Positions 27,128-35,938 are shown, numbered from the stretch's first letter. The stretch is 64,000 nt of DNA from Kaistella treverensis (GCF_900114045.1 NZ_FORQ01000002.1:1-64000), one strand, 5' to 3'. Translations and numbers: made by a program. Notes: generated by a model not told the origin, from the sequence alone.

Positions 27128-27201
27128 AGGTTTAGTTGAATAAGGGTTTTGCGTGAGGCGGGCTTAAGCGCAAAAATCAACGCCAGTTTTCAATTAAACT
27201 T
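27128..27201. repeat. Long imperfect inverted repeat
   Basis: Outer arms 27128-27140 and 27189-27201 pair over 13 bases if two G-T pairs are allowed. Inner arms TTTTGCG (27147-27153) and CGCAAAA (27169-27175) pair perfectly. Bulged bases separate the two stems. No T-run follows, so it is not a simple terminator. A folded recombination site, an element end or a structured RNA are possible. Confidence 0.55.
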
Positions 27202-27241
27202 TAGTAACAAAACCAGCTTTTGTGTTTCGGTTTCGCAGATA

Positions 27242-27269
27242 TTGCTTCTAAAATAATTCCCTATCTTTG
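27242..27269 (+). promoter_or_regulatory. Promoter of the copper operon
   Basis: TTG at 27242-27244 and TATCTTTG at 27262-27269, with a 17-bp spacer, match the Flavobacteriia -33/-7 consensus well. The start codon of the first gene is 16 bp beyond, leaving a very short leader. Confidence 0.65.
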
Positions 27270-27284
27270 TGCTGTTTACTTACA

Positions 27285-27701
27285 ATGGTCGGAAATTTTA
27301 AAATACTGTTCCTTTCCCTTACACTCGCGTTATTTCTGGCGCCAGGGATTTCTCAGGCTTGCAGTAAAAAGGAGAAGCAGGTTATTAAAACCGCGACCAG
27401 TTCGCAAACTTTCATAAAACAGTCATTCGCACAGATACAGCCGTCGTGCGACAGCGACGATTGCAAAGAAGAATGCTGTCACCCAAAATCACACAATTGT
27501 CAAACCGATGGATGCTCAGGAAATTGCAGCGGTAACCTTTGCAGCACTGCTCAGTATACCATTCTAGCAGACAGCAAATTTTTAGAGGATTCTAAAAACG
27601 AAGCGTCCGGTTACGATGACAAAAATTCTAATTTCTTTTATCAGAATCCCCATTACTCCGGTGGATTCTATACCATTTGGGAACCGCCCAAAATAGGTTA
27701 A
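27285..27701 (+). CDS. Cys-rich exported protein with C-terminal IWEPPKIG
   Basis: From ATG 27285 (MVGNFKILFLSLTLALFLAPG) the protein has 138 residues and a signal peptide. The middle is packed with cysteines (PSCDSDDCKEECCHP, then further Cys in pairs up to NLCST), suggesting metal binding outside the cytosol. It ends FYTIWEPPKIG, the same ending as the otherwise different protein at 42099-42419 (IWQPPKIG), which also precedes a metal pump operon. That second protein resembles DUF6660; this one may be a diverged relative. Exact function is unknown; a metal-trapping or sensing role is inference. The start at 27267 is rejected because it lies inside the promoter. Confidence 0.75.
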   Translation: MVGNFKILFLSLTLALFLAPGISQACSKKEKQVIKTATSSQTFIKQSFAQIQPSCDSDDCKEECCHPKSHNCQTDGCSGNCSGNLCSTAQYTILADSKFLEDSKNEASGYDDKNSNFFYQNPHYSGGFYTIWEPPKIG

Positions 27702-27737
27702 GATCTTCTTTTACAGCCCGAATTGTGTCTGGTCGTG

Positions 27738-27844
27738 AAGTGTTTATGACACTTTCCGCAGATTATTTAGCGGTGCTGAATGTCCCTTCGAACTTCCATT
27801 TCTCCTTTAAGTAATCTTTTAGAAAAGAATGTTCTTTAAAGAAC
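27738..27844 (+). promoter_or_regulatory. Hairpin-rich spacer with a perfect palindrome
   Basis: The 217-bp gap before the next gene holds three inverted repeats: AAGTGT/ACACTT at 27738-27754, CCGC/GCGG at 27756-27773, and the perfect 14-bp palindrome GTTCTTTAAAGAAC at 27831-27844. The palindrome has the form of an operator for a dimeric repressor; the upstream pair could shape the mRNA. No regulator gene for it is present in the copper operon. Confidence 0.5.
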
Positions 27845-27918
27845 AACTTGAAGATCAGGATATTCGTACACAGTCTCTCAAGACGGAGGCTCAAATTTAA
27901 CCTTTAACCGATAATTTA

Positions 27919-28305
27919 ATGAAGAATATTCTTTTAGGAATACTGGCTTTTGTAGCAGTGTTTCTCGTTTCCTGCACCAATTCAAAAGCCGAAAATACCC
28001 AAATTACCAATGCACAGTTCAAGACCGGCGACATTGTTCCTTACGACCAGGTCTGTATGGTAAACAACGCCTACATGGGCAAAAAACAGCTCGAAGTAAA
28101 GCATGACGGCAAAACCTACTACGGTTGCTGCGAAAACTGCAAACTCAGAATCCCGCAGGAAGAAAATGCGCGCATGGCGTATGATCCGATATCTCATCAA
28201 CTCATCGATAAAGCGACCGCAATTATCGCAATCTCTGATAAAAATGATAATGTCGTGTACTTCGAAAATAAAGCAAACTACGAAGCCTTTTTTAATAATA
28301 AATAA
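27919..28305 (+). CDS. TRASH/YHS-like metal-binding lipoprotein
   Basis: This 128-residue lipoprotein (lipobox FLVSC) carries a YHS/TRASH-like unit: VCMVNNAYMGKKQLEV, then KTYYGCCENCK, giving the spaced cysteines of a small metal-binding fold, and a closing YFENKANYEAFF helix typical of YHS domains. It probably binds copper in the periplasm and passes it to, or senses it for, the Cus proteins encoded downstream. It has no catalytic motif. It starts 217 bp after the Cys-rich gene and 19 bp before the DUF3347 gene. Confidence 0.78.
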   Translation: MKNILLGILAFVAVFLVSCTNSKAENTQITNAQFKTGDIVPYDQVCMVNNAYMGKKQLEVKHDGKTYYGCCENCKLRIPQEENARMAYDPISHQLIDKATAIIAISDKNDNVVYFENKANYEAFFNNK

Positions 28306-28324
28306 CCTTTAAACTTATAAAATA

Positions 28325-28948
28325 ATGAAAACACTAATATTCAGCCTTTTAGCAATTGGCACACTTGCACTCTCTTCTTGTAAAGAAAACAAAGAACAGA
28401 AAAAATCCACTGAAACATCAATGCAGCATGATATGAGCACGATGTCGGACAGTTCAGCGATGGACAATATGGCAATGGATGCTAAGGTAACCGTGACCAC
28501 CGCCAAAAAAACTACCGCTGACCTTACGGAGCTCTATTCTCATTACACCCACCTTACATTCGCGTTGTCCGGTGATGAGGATAAAGAAGCGGTGAGTGCA
28601 GCCAAAGGGATCCTCGCTTCTTTTCCCAAAATAGACATAAACGGTTTTTCTGCTGAACAGAAAAAAGAATTTGCTGACCTCGAATCAAGCATCAGTGAAC
28701 ACGCCGAGCACATTGCAGATAACGCCGGAAAGATTGATCATCAGCGCGAACATCTGGATTTAATGAGCGCAGATTTTTACGACCTGCTGAAAGATTTCGG
28801 AACTCCAAAACCGGTGTACAAAGTATTCTGCCCGATGTATAATGATAACAAAGGGGCCTTCTGGCTTAGCGATTCACGTGAGGTGAAGAATCCTTATTAC
28901 GGCAAAGAAATGCTTTCATGTGGCGAGGTTCAGGAAGAAATTAAGTAA
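28325..28948 (+). CDS. DUF3347 lipoprotein
   Basis: The 207-residue protein has a lipobox (LALSSC) followed by a Met/Asp/Ser-rich linker (MQHDMSTMSDSSAMDNMAMD) suited to Cu(I) binding. The C-terminal 150 residues match DUF3347, a helical domain often fused to, or encoded next to, CusB in Bacteroidota. It ends with the block VFCPMYNDNKGAFWL and NPYYGKEMLSCG, which supplies Cys and Met ligands. A role as a periplasmic copper carrier or an adaptor accessory is likely but unproven. It is 14 bp before the pump gene. Confidence 0.82.
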   Translation: MKTLIFSLLAIGTLALSSCKENKEQKKSTETSMQHDMSTMSDSSAMDNMAMDAKVTVTTAKKTTADLTELYSHYTHLTFALSGDEDKEAVSAAKGILASFPKIDINGFSAEQKKEFADLESSISEHAEHIADNAGKIDHQREHLDLMSADFYDLLKDFGTPKPVYKVFCPMYNDNKGAFWLSDSREVKNPYYGKEMLSCGEVQEEIK

Positions 28949-28962
28949 AACCGTACAGAACC

Positions 28963-30246
28963 ATGATTCAAAATTTAATCAAACTGTCCCTCCGCAACAG
29001 GTATTTCGTTTTGCTGATAGCAATCGGCCTTTTTATCTGGGGTATTTTTGCGGTAAGGGACAATCCCATCGATGCAATTCCGGATCTGAGTGAGAACCAG
29101 GTCATCGTTTTTACGGAGTGGATGGGCAGAAGTCCCCAGATTATTGAAGATCAGGTGACTTTCCCGCTGGTCAGCAACCTTCAGGGCATTCCGAAAATCA
29201 AAAATATCCGGGCTTCCTCTATGTTTGGGATGAGCTTCGTGTATGTTATTTTCGAAGATAACGTGGACATTTACTGGGCCAGAACCCGGGTAATGGAACG
29301 GCTCAACTATGCCCAACGCCTACTCCCGCAAGACGTAACGCCTACGCTCGGACCGGATGGTACCGGCGTTGGTCACGTCTTCTGGTACCATTTCGATGCA
29401 CCTAAAATGGATTTGGGAGACCAGCGCGCCCTCCAGGACTGGTATGTGAAATTTGCTCTGCAGACGGTTCCCGGTGTGGCGGAAGTAGCCTCCTTTGGCG
29501 GCTTCGAAAAACAGTACCAACTCATTGTAGATCCTGTAAAACTCCAGTACTATAACGTCTCTCTGATGGATGTCATGAACAAAGTGAAAGCCAACAATAA
29601 TGATGTGGGCGGACGTAAATTTGAAATGGCTGATATGGCCTATATCATTCGCGGTCTGGGTTACATCAAGAACGTAGCCGATATCGAAGAAATTGCTTTG
29701 GGAAATTACAACGGTATTCCCGTGCGGGTCAAAGATATTGGCTCTGTACAGATGGGTGGCGATCTGCGTCTGGGTATTTTTGATGCAGACGGTGAAGGCG
29801 AAGTTGTGGGCGGTATCGTTGTGGCACGGTATGGCGAAAATGCAGATAAGGTCATCAACGATGTGAAAGAGAAAATGAAGGACGTTGAAAAAGGACTACC
29901 TGAAGGTGTCACTTTCAAAACATCGTACGACCGCAGTACTCTTATTGAAGGGGCAATAGACAATATCAAAACCAAGCTGATCGAAGAGATCATCGTGGTC
30001 GCCATCATTGTTATTCTGTTCCTCTTTCACTGGCGAAGTGCATTCAGCATTATTATTCAGATTCCGGTCACCATTGCCATCAGCTTTATTCTGCTCAATG
30101 CGTTTGGACTTTCATCCAATATTATGTCGCTTACCGGAATTGCACTGGCAATCGGGGTGATTGTAGATAACGGAATTATCATGTCCGAAAATGCCTATAA
30201 AAATCTCTCCGATTGGCAGAACCATCAACAAAATAAAAACCCATAA
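28963..30246 (+). CDS. cusA: CusA-type RND pump, N-terminal half (split gene)
   Basis: This 427-residue protein is the first part of a heavy-metal RND transporter: TM1 (about 12-32), the first porter and docking segment, then TM2-TM4 (about 335-415) with the proton-relay Asp in AIGVIVDNGIIMSENA. It stops after NHQQNKNP, in the cytosolic loop between TM4 and TM5, where intact CusA continues. The second half starts 2 bp later in another frame (-1 relative). Both halves are otherwise complete, so this may be a working two-piece pump, a recent frameshift or a sequencing error in the A-rich stretch at 30231-30239. Confidence 0.88.
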   Translation: MIQNLIKLSLRNRYFVLLIAIGLFIWGIFAVRDNPIDAIPDLSENQVIVFTEWMGRSPQIIEDQVTFPLVSNLQGIPKIKNIRASSMFGMSFVYVIFEDNVDIYWARTRVMERLNYAQRLLPQDVTPTLGPDGTGVGHVFWYHFDAPKMDLGDQRALQDWYVKFALQTVPGVAEVASFGGFEKQYQLIVDPVKLQYYNVSLMDVMNKVKANNNDVGGRKFEMADMAYIIRGLGYIKNVADIEEIALGNYNGIPVRVKDIGSVQMGGDLRLGIFDADGEGEVVGGIVVARYGENADKVINDVKEKMKDVEKGLPEGVTFKTSYDRSTLIEGAIDNIKTKLIEEIIVVAIIVILFLFHWRSAFSIIIQIPVTIAISFILLNAFGLSSNIMSLTGIALAIGVIVDNGIIMSENAYKNLSDWQNHQQNKNP

Positions 30247-30248
30247 CA

Positions 30249-32207
30249 ATGAAAACCAACTGGTTTAAAAATATATTCAGAAAAAAAGACAAAGAGAAAG
30301 AGAGTTACGTTAAAATTCCCGAAGATATTCGGCTGAAGATTATCGAAAAATCATCCTTACAGGTATCCAGAGGGGTCTTTTTCTCTACGGTGATTATCGT
30401 GGTTTCCTTTCTCCCCGTATTTATGTTGACAGGTCAGGAAGGTAAACTTTTTCACCCGCTGGCGTACACCAAAACCTTTATACTGATCGTAGATGCGATC
30501 CTGGTACTTACCCTTGCGCCGGTGCTTATCTCTTTTTTCATGAAAGGAAAGTTTAAGGATGACAATAAAAACCCGATAAACAGAGGGCTTGAGCGGATAT
30601 ACGAACCCATCATTCGCTGGTGCATGGAATGGAAAAAAACAACGCTTGGCATTAATATTCTTGCCCTTCTTATCAGCATCCCTTTAATTATGAACCTCGG
30701 CCGTGAGTTTATGCCGCCCTTAGATGAAGGCTCACTACTCTTTATGCCGGTCACTTTGCCTGATATTTCGAACTCTGAAGCCAAAAGATTACTTCAGGTG
30801 CAGGATAAAATCATTAAAGGAGTTCCGGAGGTGGATCATGTTCTCGGAAAAGCCGGAAGAGCAAACACGGCGACAGATAATTCACCCATTTCAATGATTG
30901 AAACCATCATTCTGTTGAAACCTCAGGACGAATGGCGCGACGGCCTTACAAAAGACGATCTTATTAATGAATTGAATGCCAAACTGCAGATTCCCGGCGT
31001 AACCAATGGTTGGACCATGCCGATTTCCAACCGGATCAATATGCTTTCAACAGGGATTAGAACGGATGTGGGCGTAAAAGTGTACGGACAGAACCTGGAC
31101 AGTATCGCAGTCCTTTCCGAAAAAATAAAAAAGGAACTCACCGGTATTGAAGGAATAAAAGACATGTACGTAGAACCCATTACCGGCGGAAAATATGTGG
31201 ATATTGAAGTGAAACGCGAAGAAATAGGAAGATACGGCCTAAGTGTGGATGATGTAAATGCCGTCGTGGAAAGTGCGCTCGGCGGAATGAAACTCACCAC
31301 CACCGTGGAAGGCCGACAGCGCTTTTCGGTAAATGCCAGATACGGCCAGGATTTCAGAAATAATTTGGAATCTCTGAGAAGATTGCCCATGCAGACGATG
31401 GAATTTGGTTCCATTCCGCTAAGTGCAGTGGCTGACATTCGTCTTACAGAAGGACCACCAATGATCAATTCTGAAAATGCAATGTTGCGTGGAACTGTTC
31501 TATTCAACGTACGCGACCGGGATTTAGGCAGTACCGTAGAAGAAGCCCAGGCAAAACTCAATAACATGGTGAACAAAATGCCAAAAGGTTATTTCGTGGA
31601 ATGGAGCGGTCAGTACGAAAACCTGATTCGCGGAGAGCAGACTTTAAAAATGATTATGCCCCTCGTATTAATCGTGATCTTTCTTTCCATGTACTTTGCA
31701 TTCAATTCTTACCGCGAAGCTTTCTTTAATCTCATCAGTATTCCTTTCGCCTTAATCGGCGGTGTCTTTATGATTTCGCTTTGGGGTGTTAATCTCTCCG
31801 TAGCAGTAGCAGTGGGATTTATTGCCCTGTTCGGACTTGCGGTAGAAACCGGAATCGTGATGGTTATCTACCTGAACGATGCCATGATTCAGCTTACCAC
31901 GAAGAACGGCAACTCACGGGAGACCATTACCAATGAAGAACTTCGGGAGTATGTCATCAATGGAGCAGCGAAAAGATTAAGACCTAAAATTATGACAGTG
32001 TGTGTTACCCTTTTCGGACTCGTTCCCATCCTGTGGAGTCACGGCGTTGGAAGTGATATGATGAAACCAATCGTATTGCCGATGGTCGGTGGCGTTTTTA
32101 CTTCCGCAATTCACATCCTGTTGGTAACCCCCATTATCTTTTACATGCAGAAAGAATGGGAACTGAACAAACTGGGGAAAATTGACGTCCTCGACGCTTC
32201 CCATTAA
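30249..32207 (+). CDS. cusA: CusA-type RND pump, C-terminal half (split gene)
   Basis: This 652-residue part starts with a charged cytosolic stretch (MKTNWFKNIFRKKDKEKES) and continues with TM5-TM6, TM7, the second porter domain and TM8-TM12. The three Met ligands that bind Cu(I)/Ag(I) in E. coli CusA are kept: Met166 (LLFMPVT), Met216 (PISMIET) and Met265 (RINMLSTGI), with the same spacing of 50 and 49 residues as in CusA. The metal specificity is therefore copper/silver. Preserved ligands and a start codon placed 2 bp after the previous stop argue that the piece is translated, perhaps by coupling. Confidence 0.9.
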   Translation: MKTNWFKNIFRKKDKEKESYVKIPEDIRLKIIEKSSLQVSRGVFFSTVIIVVSFLPVFMLTGQEGKLFHPLAYTKTFILIVDAILVLTLAPVLISFFMKGKFKDDNKNPINRGLERIYEPIIRWCMEWKKTTLGINILALLISIPLIMNLGREFMPPLDEGSLLFMPVTLPDISNSEAKRLLQVQDKIIKGVPEVDHVLGKAGRANTATDNSPISMIETIILLKPQDEWRDGLTKDDLINELNAKLQIPGVTNGWTMPISNRINMLSTGIRTDVGVKVYGQNLDSIAVLSEKIKKELTGIEGIKDMYVEPITGGKYVDIEVKREEIGRYGLSVDDVNAVVESALGGMKLTTTVEGRQRFSVNARYGQDFRNNLESLRRLPMQTMEFGSIPLSAVADIRLTEGPPMINSENAMLRGTVLFNVRDRDLGSTVEEAQAKLNNMVNKMPKGYFVEWSGQYENLIRGEQTLKMIMPLVLIVIFLSMYFAFNSYREAFFNLISIPFALIGGVFMISLWGVNLSVAVAVGFIALFGLAVETGIVMVIYLNDAMIQLTTKNGNSRETITNEELREYVINGAAKRLRPKIMTVCVTLFGLVPILWSHGVGSDMMKPIVLPMVGGVFTSAIHILLVTPIIFYMQKEWELNKLGKIDVLDASH

Positions 32208-32225
32208 TCCTAAAATGATTACAAA

Positions 32226-33473
32226 ATGAAAAAATTCATAATAACAGGAGTACTTGCTTTGCTCTGCACCACCAGTTATGCTCAGCGGATGCCGTTGCCG
32301 GCAGTAATGGACAGTATTGCAGCCAACAATCCTGTGGTTAAAATGTATAATGCGGAAGTCCGGTCAATGGACGCTTCGGCCAAAGGCGCAAGAAGCTGGA
32401 TGCCCCCAACCGTTGGAGCCGGGTTGTTTATGACACCCTATAATCCAAAACTCTGGCAACGCGACGGCGATATGCTCGGTATGGGCTCAGTAGCAGTTTC
32501 TGTGGAGCAGATGTTTCCCAACACAAGGAAACTTGATGCCAACGAAAATCTGATGAAGGCGATGTCTTCCGTAGAAAAGGAAAAACTCTATGCCACCCTC
32601 AATGAAAACTTTCAGGATGCGAAAAAACTGTATTACAGTTCAATCGTCCTGGATAAAAAGCTGCAGGTCGTAAAGGAAAACGAAAAGATGCTGGATTTCA
32701 TGATCAGAAACGCCGAAATCCGGTACAAAAACGGACTCGGTAAAATATCGGCATATTACAAAGCGAAAGCTGCGCTTGGCAGTTCCAAAAACATGCAGCT
32801 CATGTACGAGAATGACCTTCGCGTCAACCGGATCCGGTTGAATGCCCTCATGGGAAGAGACGCGCTCGCACCGCTGGAGATTGAGCCGGAATACAACCTG
32901 AATGACTATTCTCTCGAGACTTTTGGTCAGGATCTCTTTTATCAGAACAGAAGTGATCTCCGCGGCATCGACCGGGAAATCAATATTGCCAAACTGAAGC
33001 AGGATCTGGAAAAACAGAATCTGAGACCGGAATTCGGCGTTAAGTTCGAAAATATGTTCGGTTTTGGTGGCCAGCCCATGCAGTTTTCACTTATGTTGAT
33101 GGCAAAGCTGCCGTTTGTTTCCTGGGCTTCAGGCATGAGTAAAGCCAATATTGAAAGCCTGAAACTGAAAGAAGAAGCCTTGCAGGCACAGAAAGAAATG
33201 ATGGTGAACGAATACAGTGGAATGGCCTACGGAATGCGCAATGAACTGGACCTGAATAAAAATCAGCTCAAACTATATGAAGACACCATCATTCCAGCTT
33301 TAAAAAACAACTACAAATCCATGCAGTTGGGCTACGAGCAGAATACGGAAGAACTCTTCATGTTGTACGATGCCTGGGAACAGCTGAATATGTCCCAACT
33401 GGAATATTTCGAGATCCTTACCAAAGCACTGCAGACGCAAACTGAAATTGACCGCTTAATTGAAAGAAGATGA
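32226..33473 (+). CDS. TolC/CusC-type outer-membrane channel
   Basis: The 415-residue protein has a signal peptide ending TTSYAQ and the repeated long helices of the outer-membrane efflux family (for example KLYYSSIVLDKKLQVVKEN and the related C-terminal MQLGYEQNTEELFMLYDAWEQL). It would form the exit duct of the copper pump. Its start is 18 bp after the split cusA, and its stop codon overlaps the start of the first adaptor gene (ATGA at 33470-33473), so they are translationally coupled. I see no lipobox. Confidence 0.88.
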   Translation: MKKFIITGVLALLCTTSYAQRMPLPAVMDSIAANNPVVKMYNAEVRSMDASAKGARSWMPPTVGAGLFMTPYNPKLWQRDGDMLGMGSVAVSVEQMFPNTRKLDANENLMKAMSSVEKEKLYATLNENFQDAKKLYYSSIVLDKKLQVVKENEKMLDFMIRNAEIRYKNGLGKISAYYKAKAALGSSKNMQLMYENDLRVNRIRLNALMGRDALAPLEIEPEYNLNDYSLETFGQDLFYQNRSDLRGIDREINIAKLKQDLEKQNLRPEFGVKFENMFGFGGQPMQFSLMLMAKLPFVSWASGMSKANIESLKLKEEALQAQKEMMVNEYSGMAYGMRNELDLNKNQLKLYEDTIIPALKNNYKSMQLGYEQNTEELFMLYDAWEQLNMSQLEYFEILTKALQTQTEIDRLIERR

Positions 33474-34720
33474 GAAAAATTATAATATTCACCATGCTTT
33501 TGTTGGGTTTGACGGCGTGTGATAAATTAAAGTTCTGGGAAGATAAGCACTCGGCAGAAGCTGCAATGCATACTTATACCTGTCCGATGCATCCGGAAGT
33601 GATCTCAGACAAACCTGGCCAGTGTCCGAAATGCGGTATGGATTTGGTCCTGAAAGATGCCCCTGAAAAAAAGGAAGAGGGGATTAAACTCGACGATCTG
33701 CTGAAACCAACCAATGAATTTGTTGTCTCGGAATTGCCGGTCGTAAAGTTAAAAAAGGAAAACATCCCGACCACGGTCGATGCTTTAGGGACGGTAGAAT
33801 ACGATACTCGACAGATTGGCAGTATTTCCTCACGCGTTGCGGGCCGTATCGAAAAACTCTATGTGCGGTATAAATACCAGAAAGTGTCCAAAGGCCAGCG
33901 CATTTTAGATATATACAGCCCGGAACTGTTAACCGCGCAGCAAAACCTACTCTTTGTTCTGAAAAATGACCGCTCAAACAAAACGATGATTGATGCTTCA
34001 CGCCAAAAACTCCTTCTTTTGGGAATGCCGGCTTCACAGATTCAGAAAGTCATACAGAGAGGAAAACCTGATCTCACAGTTCCGGTTTTCAGCAATTACA
34101 GCGGACACATTCAGCAGGCAGGATCGGCAGGATCCATGGCTTCAGCACAGCAACCCGCTCCCGCAATGGCTTCAAATACGGCAGTTACCGCTGAATTACC
34201 TCTGAAGGAAGGAATGTATCTTCAAAAAGGACAGAATATTTTCAGTGTCTTCAATCCCAACAGAACCTGGGCCCTGATCAATATTTTTTCTGAAGACATC
34301 GCGCTGGTCAGCAAAGGACAGTCAGTCATGATCATCCCGGAAGCCAATCCGGATAACCGCTTCAAAGGAACCATCGGTTTTATTGAACCCTTTTTCAGAC
34401 AGGGCAGCAAAACCGTAACGGCGCGCGTCTATTTTGATAATTCCACCGCAAAAATTCCTGTCGGAAGTCAGGTTAAAGCGGAGATTATGAGCCACAATAG
34501 AATGGCAGACTGGCTGCCGAAATCAGCGGTGGTTTCTTTAGGGATTGATAAAATCGCGTTCAAAAAAGTAGAAGGCGGTTTTATTGCCCATAAAGTTGTT
34601 ACCGGCGCGGTGGTAGGCGATAAAATTCAGATCATCAGTGGTTTGCTTCCTGAAGATGGAGTTGCCGAAAATGCACAGTACCTGATGGACAGCGAAAGTT
34701 TCATAAAAATTAACAGATAA
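33470..34720 (+). CDS. cusB: CusB-type adaptor 1 with N-terminal heavy-metal-binding domain
   Basis: The 416-residue lipoprotein (lipobox LGLTAC) has a heavy-metal-binding domain at about 35-62 (YTCPMHPEVISDKPGQCPKC) and then the periplasmic adaptor core: a beta-barrel, lipoyl-like halves and a helical hairpin. An insertion rich in Ala, Gln and Met (SAGSMASAQQPAPAMAS) sits in the second lipoyl half. Adaptors of this type join the RND pump to the outer-membrane channel and, in CusB, hand over copper. It is followed 11 bp later by a second, different adaptor gene. Confidence 0.9.
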   Translation: MRKIIIFTMLLLGLTACDKLKFWEDKHSAEAAMHTYTCPMHPEVISDKPGQCPKCGMDLVLKDAPEKKEEGIKLDDLLKPTNEFVVSELPVVKLKKENIPTTVDALGTVEYDTRQIGSISSRVAGRIEKLYVRYKYQKVSKGQRILDIYSPELLTAQQNLLFVLKNDRSNKTMIDASRQKLLLLGMPASQIQKVIQRGKPDLTVPVFSNYSGHIQQAGSAGSMASAQQPAPAMASNTAVTAELPLKEGMYLQKGQNIFSVFNPNRTWALINIFSEDIALVSKGQSVMIIPEANPDNRFKGTIGFIEPFFRQGSKTVTARVYFDNSTAKIPVGSQVKAEIMSHNRMADWLPKSAVVSLGIDKIAFKKVEGGFIAHKVVTGAVVGDKIQIISGLLPEDGVAENAQYLMDSESFIKINR

Positions 34721-34731
34721 AAATTGATAAG

Positions 34732-35937
34732 ATGAAATTCAATATTTTAATGCTGGCCTTGCTGGTTTTTCTTTACTCCTGTAAAAAGGAGGAAGATCCG
34801 CATGCCGGCCACGATATATACTACACCTGTTCCATGCACCCACAGGTAGTCTCCGATAAACCCGGAAAATGCCCGATTTGTCACATGGATTTGGTGCCTG
34901 TCGAGAAGAAAAAGAATGCTGATCCTAACGAAATTATTTTGAATGACGAGCAGGTTAAACTTGGGAATATCAAAACAGTCGCGCTATCAGATGGGTCTAT
35001 GGCTGATAAACTTACGCTGACCGGAACACTCAATTTTAATCAGTACCAAATGCAGGCAGTAAGTTCAAGAGTAATGGGTAGAGTTGAACGGTTGTATTAT
35101 AAAAACATTGGCGATTTTGTTCCGAAGGGGGCGCCGTTGGTCGATATTTACAGTGAAGAACTCAATAATGCAAAGCAGGAATATTTGCTGGCATTAGAAA
35201 GACGCAAGCTCTTCGTCGGTAATACTTCCATTGATTTTGACCAGCTGCTCCAAAGTTCCCGAAACAAGCTTTATTTATGGGGAATGTCGGAAAGCCAGAT
35301 CAAACAGCTGGAAAGATCAGGAAAAGCCACACCTACCACCACTGTGTTCAGCAATGCAGCCGGTTACATCACCGATCTGAGCATTGCCGAAGGCGATTAT
35401 CTTGCAGAAGGTGGCACCATCGTGAATCTGGCAGATCTTTCATCGCTGTGGGCGGAAGCGCAGGTCTATTCCTCTCAAATGGCTCTCCTTCAGAAAGACA
35501 GCAAAGTTACCGTGTATATTCCCGATCTGGATAATTTGAAGATTAATGGGAAGATTGATTTTACAAACCCAGAAATCAGCGCTTCCAGCAGGATAAATCT
35601 GGTTCGCGTTTCCGTGCCTAACAAAGGAAATCTGCTGAAACCCGGAATGCCGGTATATGTTCTGGTGGAAAACAAATCCCGTGATGGCCTTTCCATGCCT
35701 GTGGATGCGGTGATTAGAGATGGTAAATCCTCCACGGTGTGGGTGAAAACCGCGAAGAACACCTTCGTCAACAGAATGGTGGAAACGGGTCTGGAGTATG
35801 AAGACAGAATAGAAATTACCTCCGGAATCAAGTCGGGTGACGAAGTAGTGGTTTCCGGGGCCTATCTGCTGAACAGTGAATATATATTCAAGAAAGGGGT
35901 CGATCCCATGGCGGGTCACGATATGAGCACAATGTAA
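34732..35937 (+). CDS. cusB: CusB-type adaptor 2 with N-terminal heavy-metal-binding domain
   Basis: This 401-residue lipoprotein (lipobox FLYSC) also has the heavy-metal-binding domain (YTCSMHPQVVSDKPGKCPIC, about 29-56) and an adaptor core (barrel, lipoyl, hairpin; VSSRVMGRVERLYYKNIGDF), and ends in a Met/His tail (DPMAGHDMSTM). It is only moderately similar to adaptor 1. RND pumps need six adaptor copies, so a mixed ring of the two proteins is possible. The alternative is that one of them serves another partner, for example the ATPase or oxidase. Confidence 0.9.
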   Translation: MKFNILMLALLVFLYSCKKEEDPHAGHDIYYTCSMHPQVVSDKPGKCPICHMDLVPVEKKKNADPNEIILNDEQVKLGNIKTVALSDGSMADKLTLTGTLNFNQYQMQAVSSRVMGRVERLYYKNIGDFVPKGAPLVDIYSEELNNAKQEYLLALERRKLFVGNTSIDFDQLLQSSRNKLYLWGMSESQIKQLERSGKATPTTTVFSNAAGYITDLSIAEGDYLAEGGTIVNLADLSSLWAEAQVYSSQMALLQKDSKVTVYIPDLDNLKINGKIDFTNPEISASSRINLVRVSVPNKGNLLKPGMPVYVLVENKSRDGLSMPVDAVIRDGKSSTVWVKTAKNTFVNRMVETGLEYEDRIEITSGIKSGDEVVVSGAYLLNSEYIFKKGVDPMAGHDMSTM

Positions 35938-35938
35938 T

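Larger units (their letters stand above)
26759..27241. other. Gene-free junction between the mannan locus and the copper operon
   Basis: No credible gene is seen in this stretch. It contains an inverted repeat GTTCAGA/TCTGAAC at 26779-26806, a second terminator at 27025-27054 with no gene of its own, and a long imperfect palindrome at 27128-27201. The spare terminator and palindrome suggest that something was lost or joined here. Confidence 0.6.

Noticed and set aside
30231-30246. Programmed -1 frameshift joining the two cusA halves
   Set aside because: The frames would need a -1 shift, but the available heptamer T-AAA-AAC does not allow proper re-pairing in the P site, so separate translation or a mutation is more likely.
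30923-31576. Antisense frame of 217 codons opposite the second half of cusA
   Set aside because: The sense frame carries conserved CusA motifs, and the antisense protein shows no recognisable pattern.
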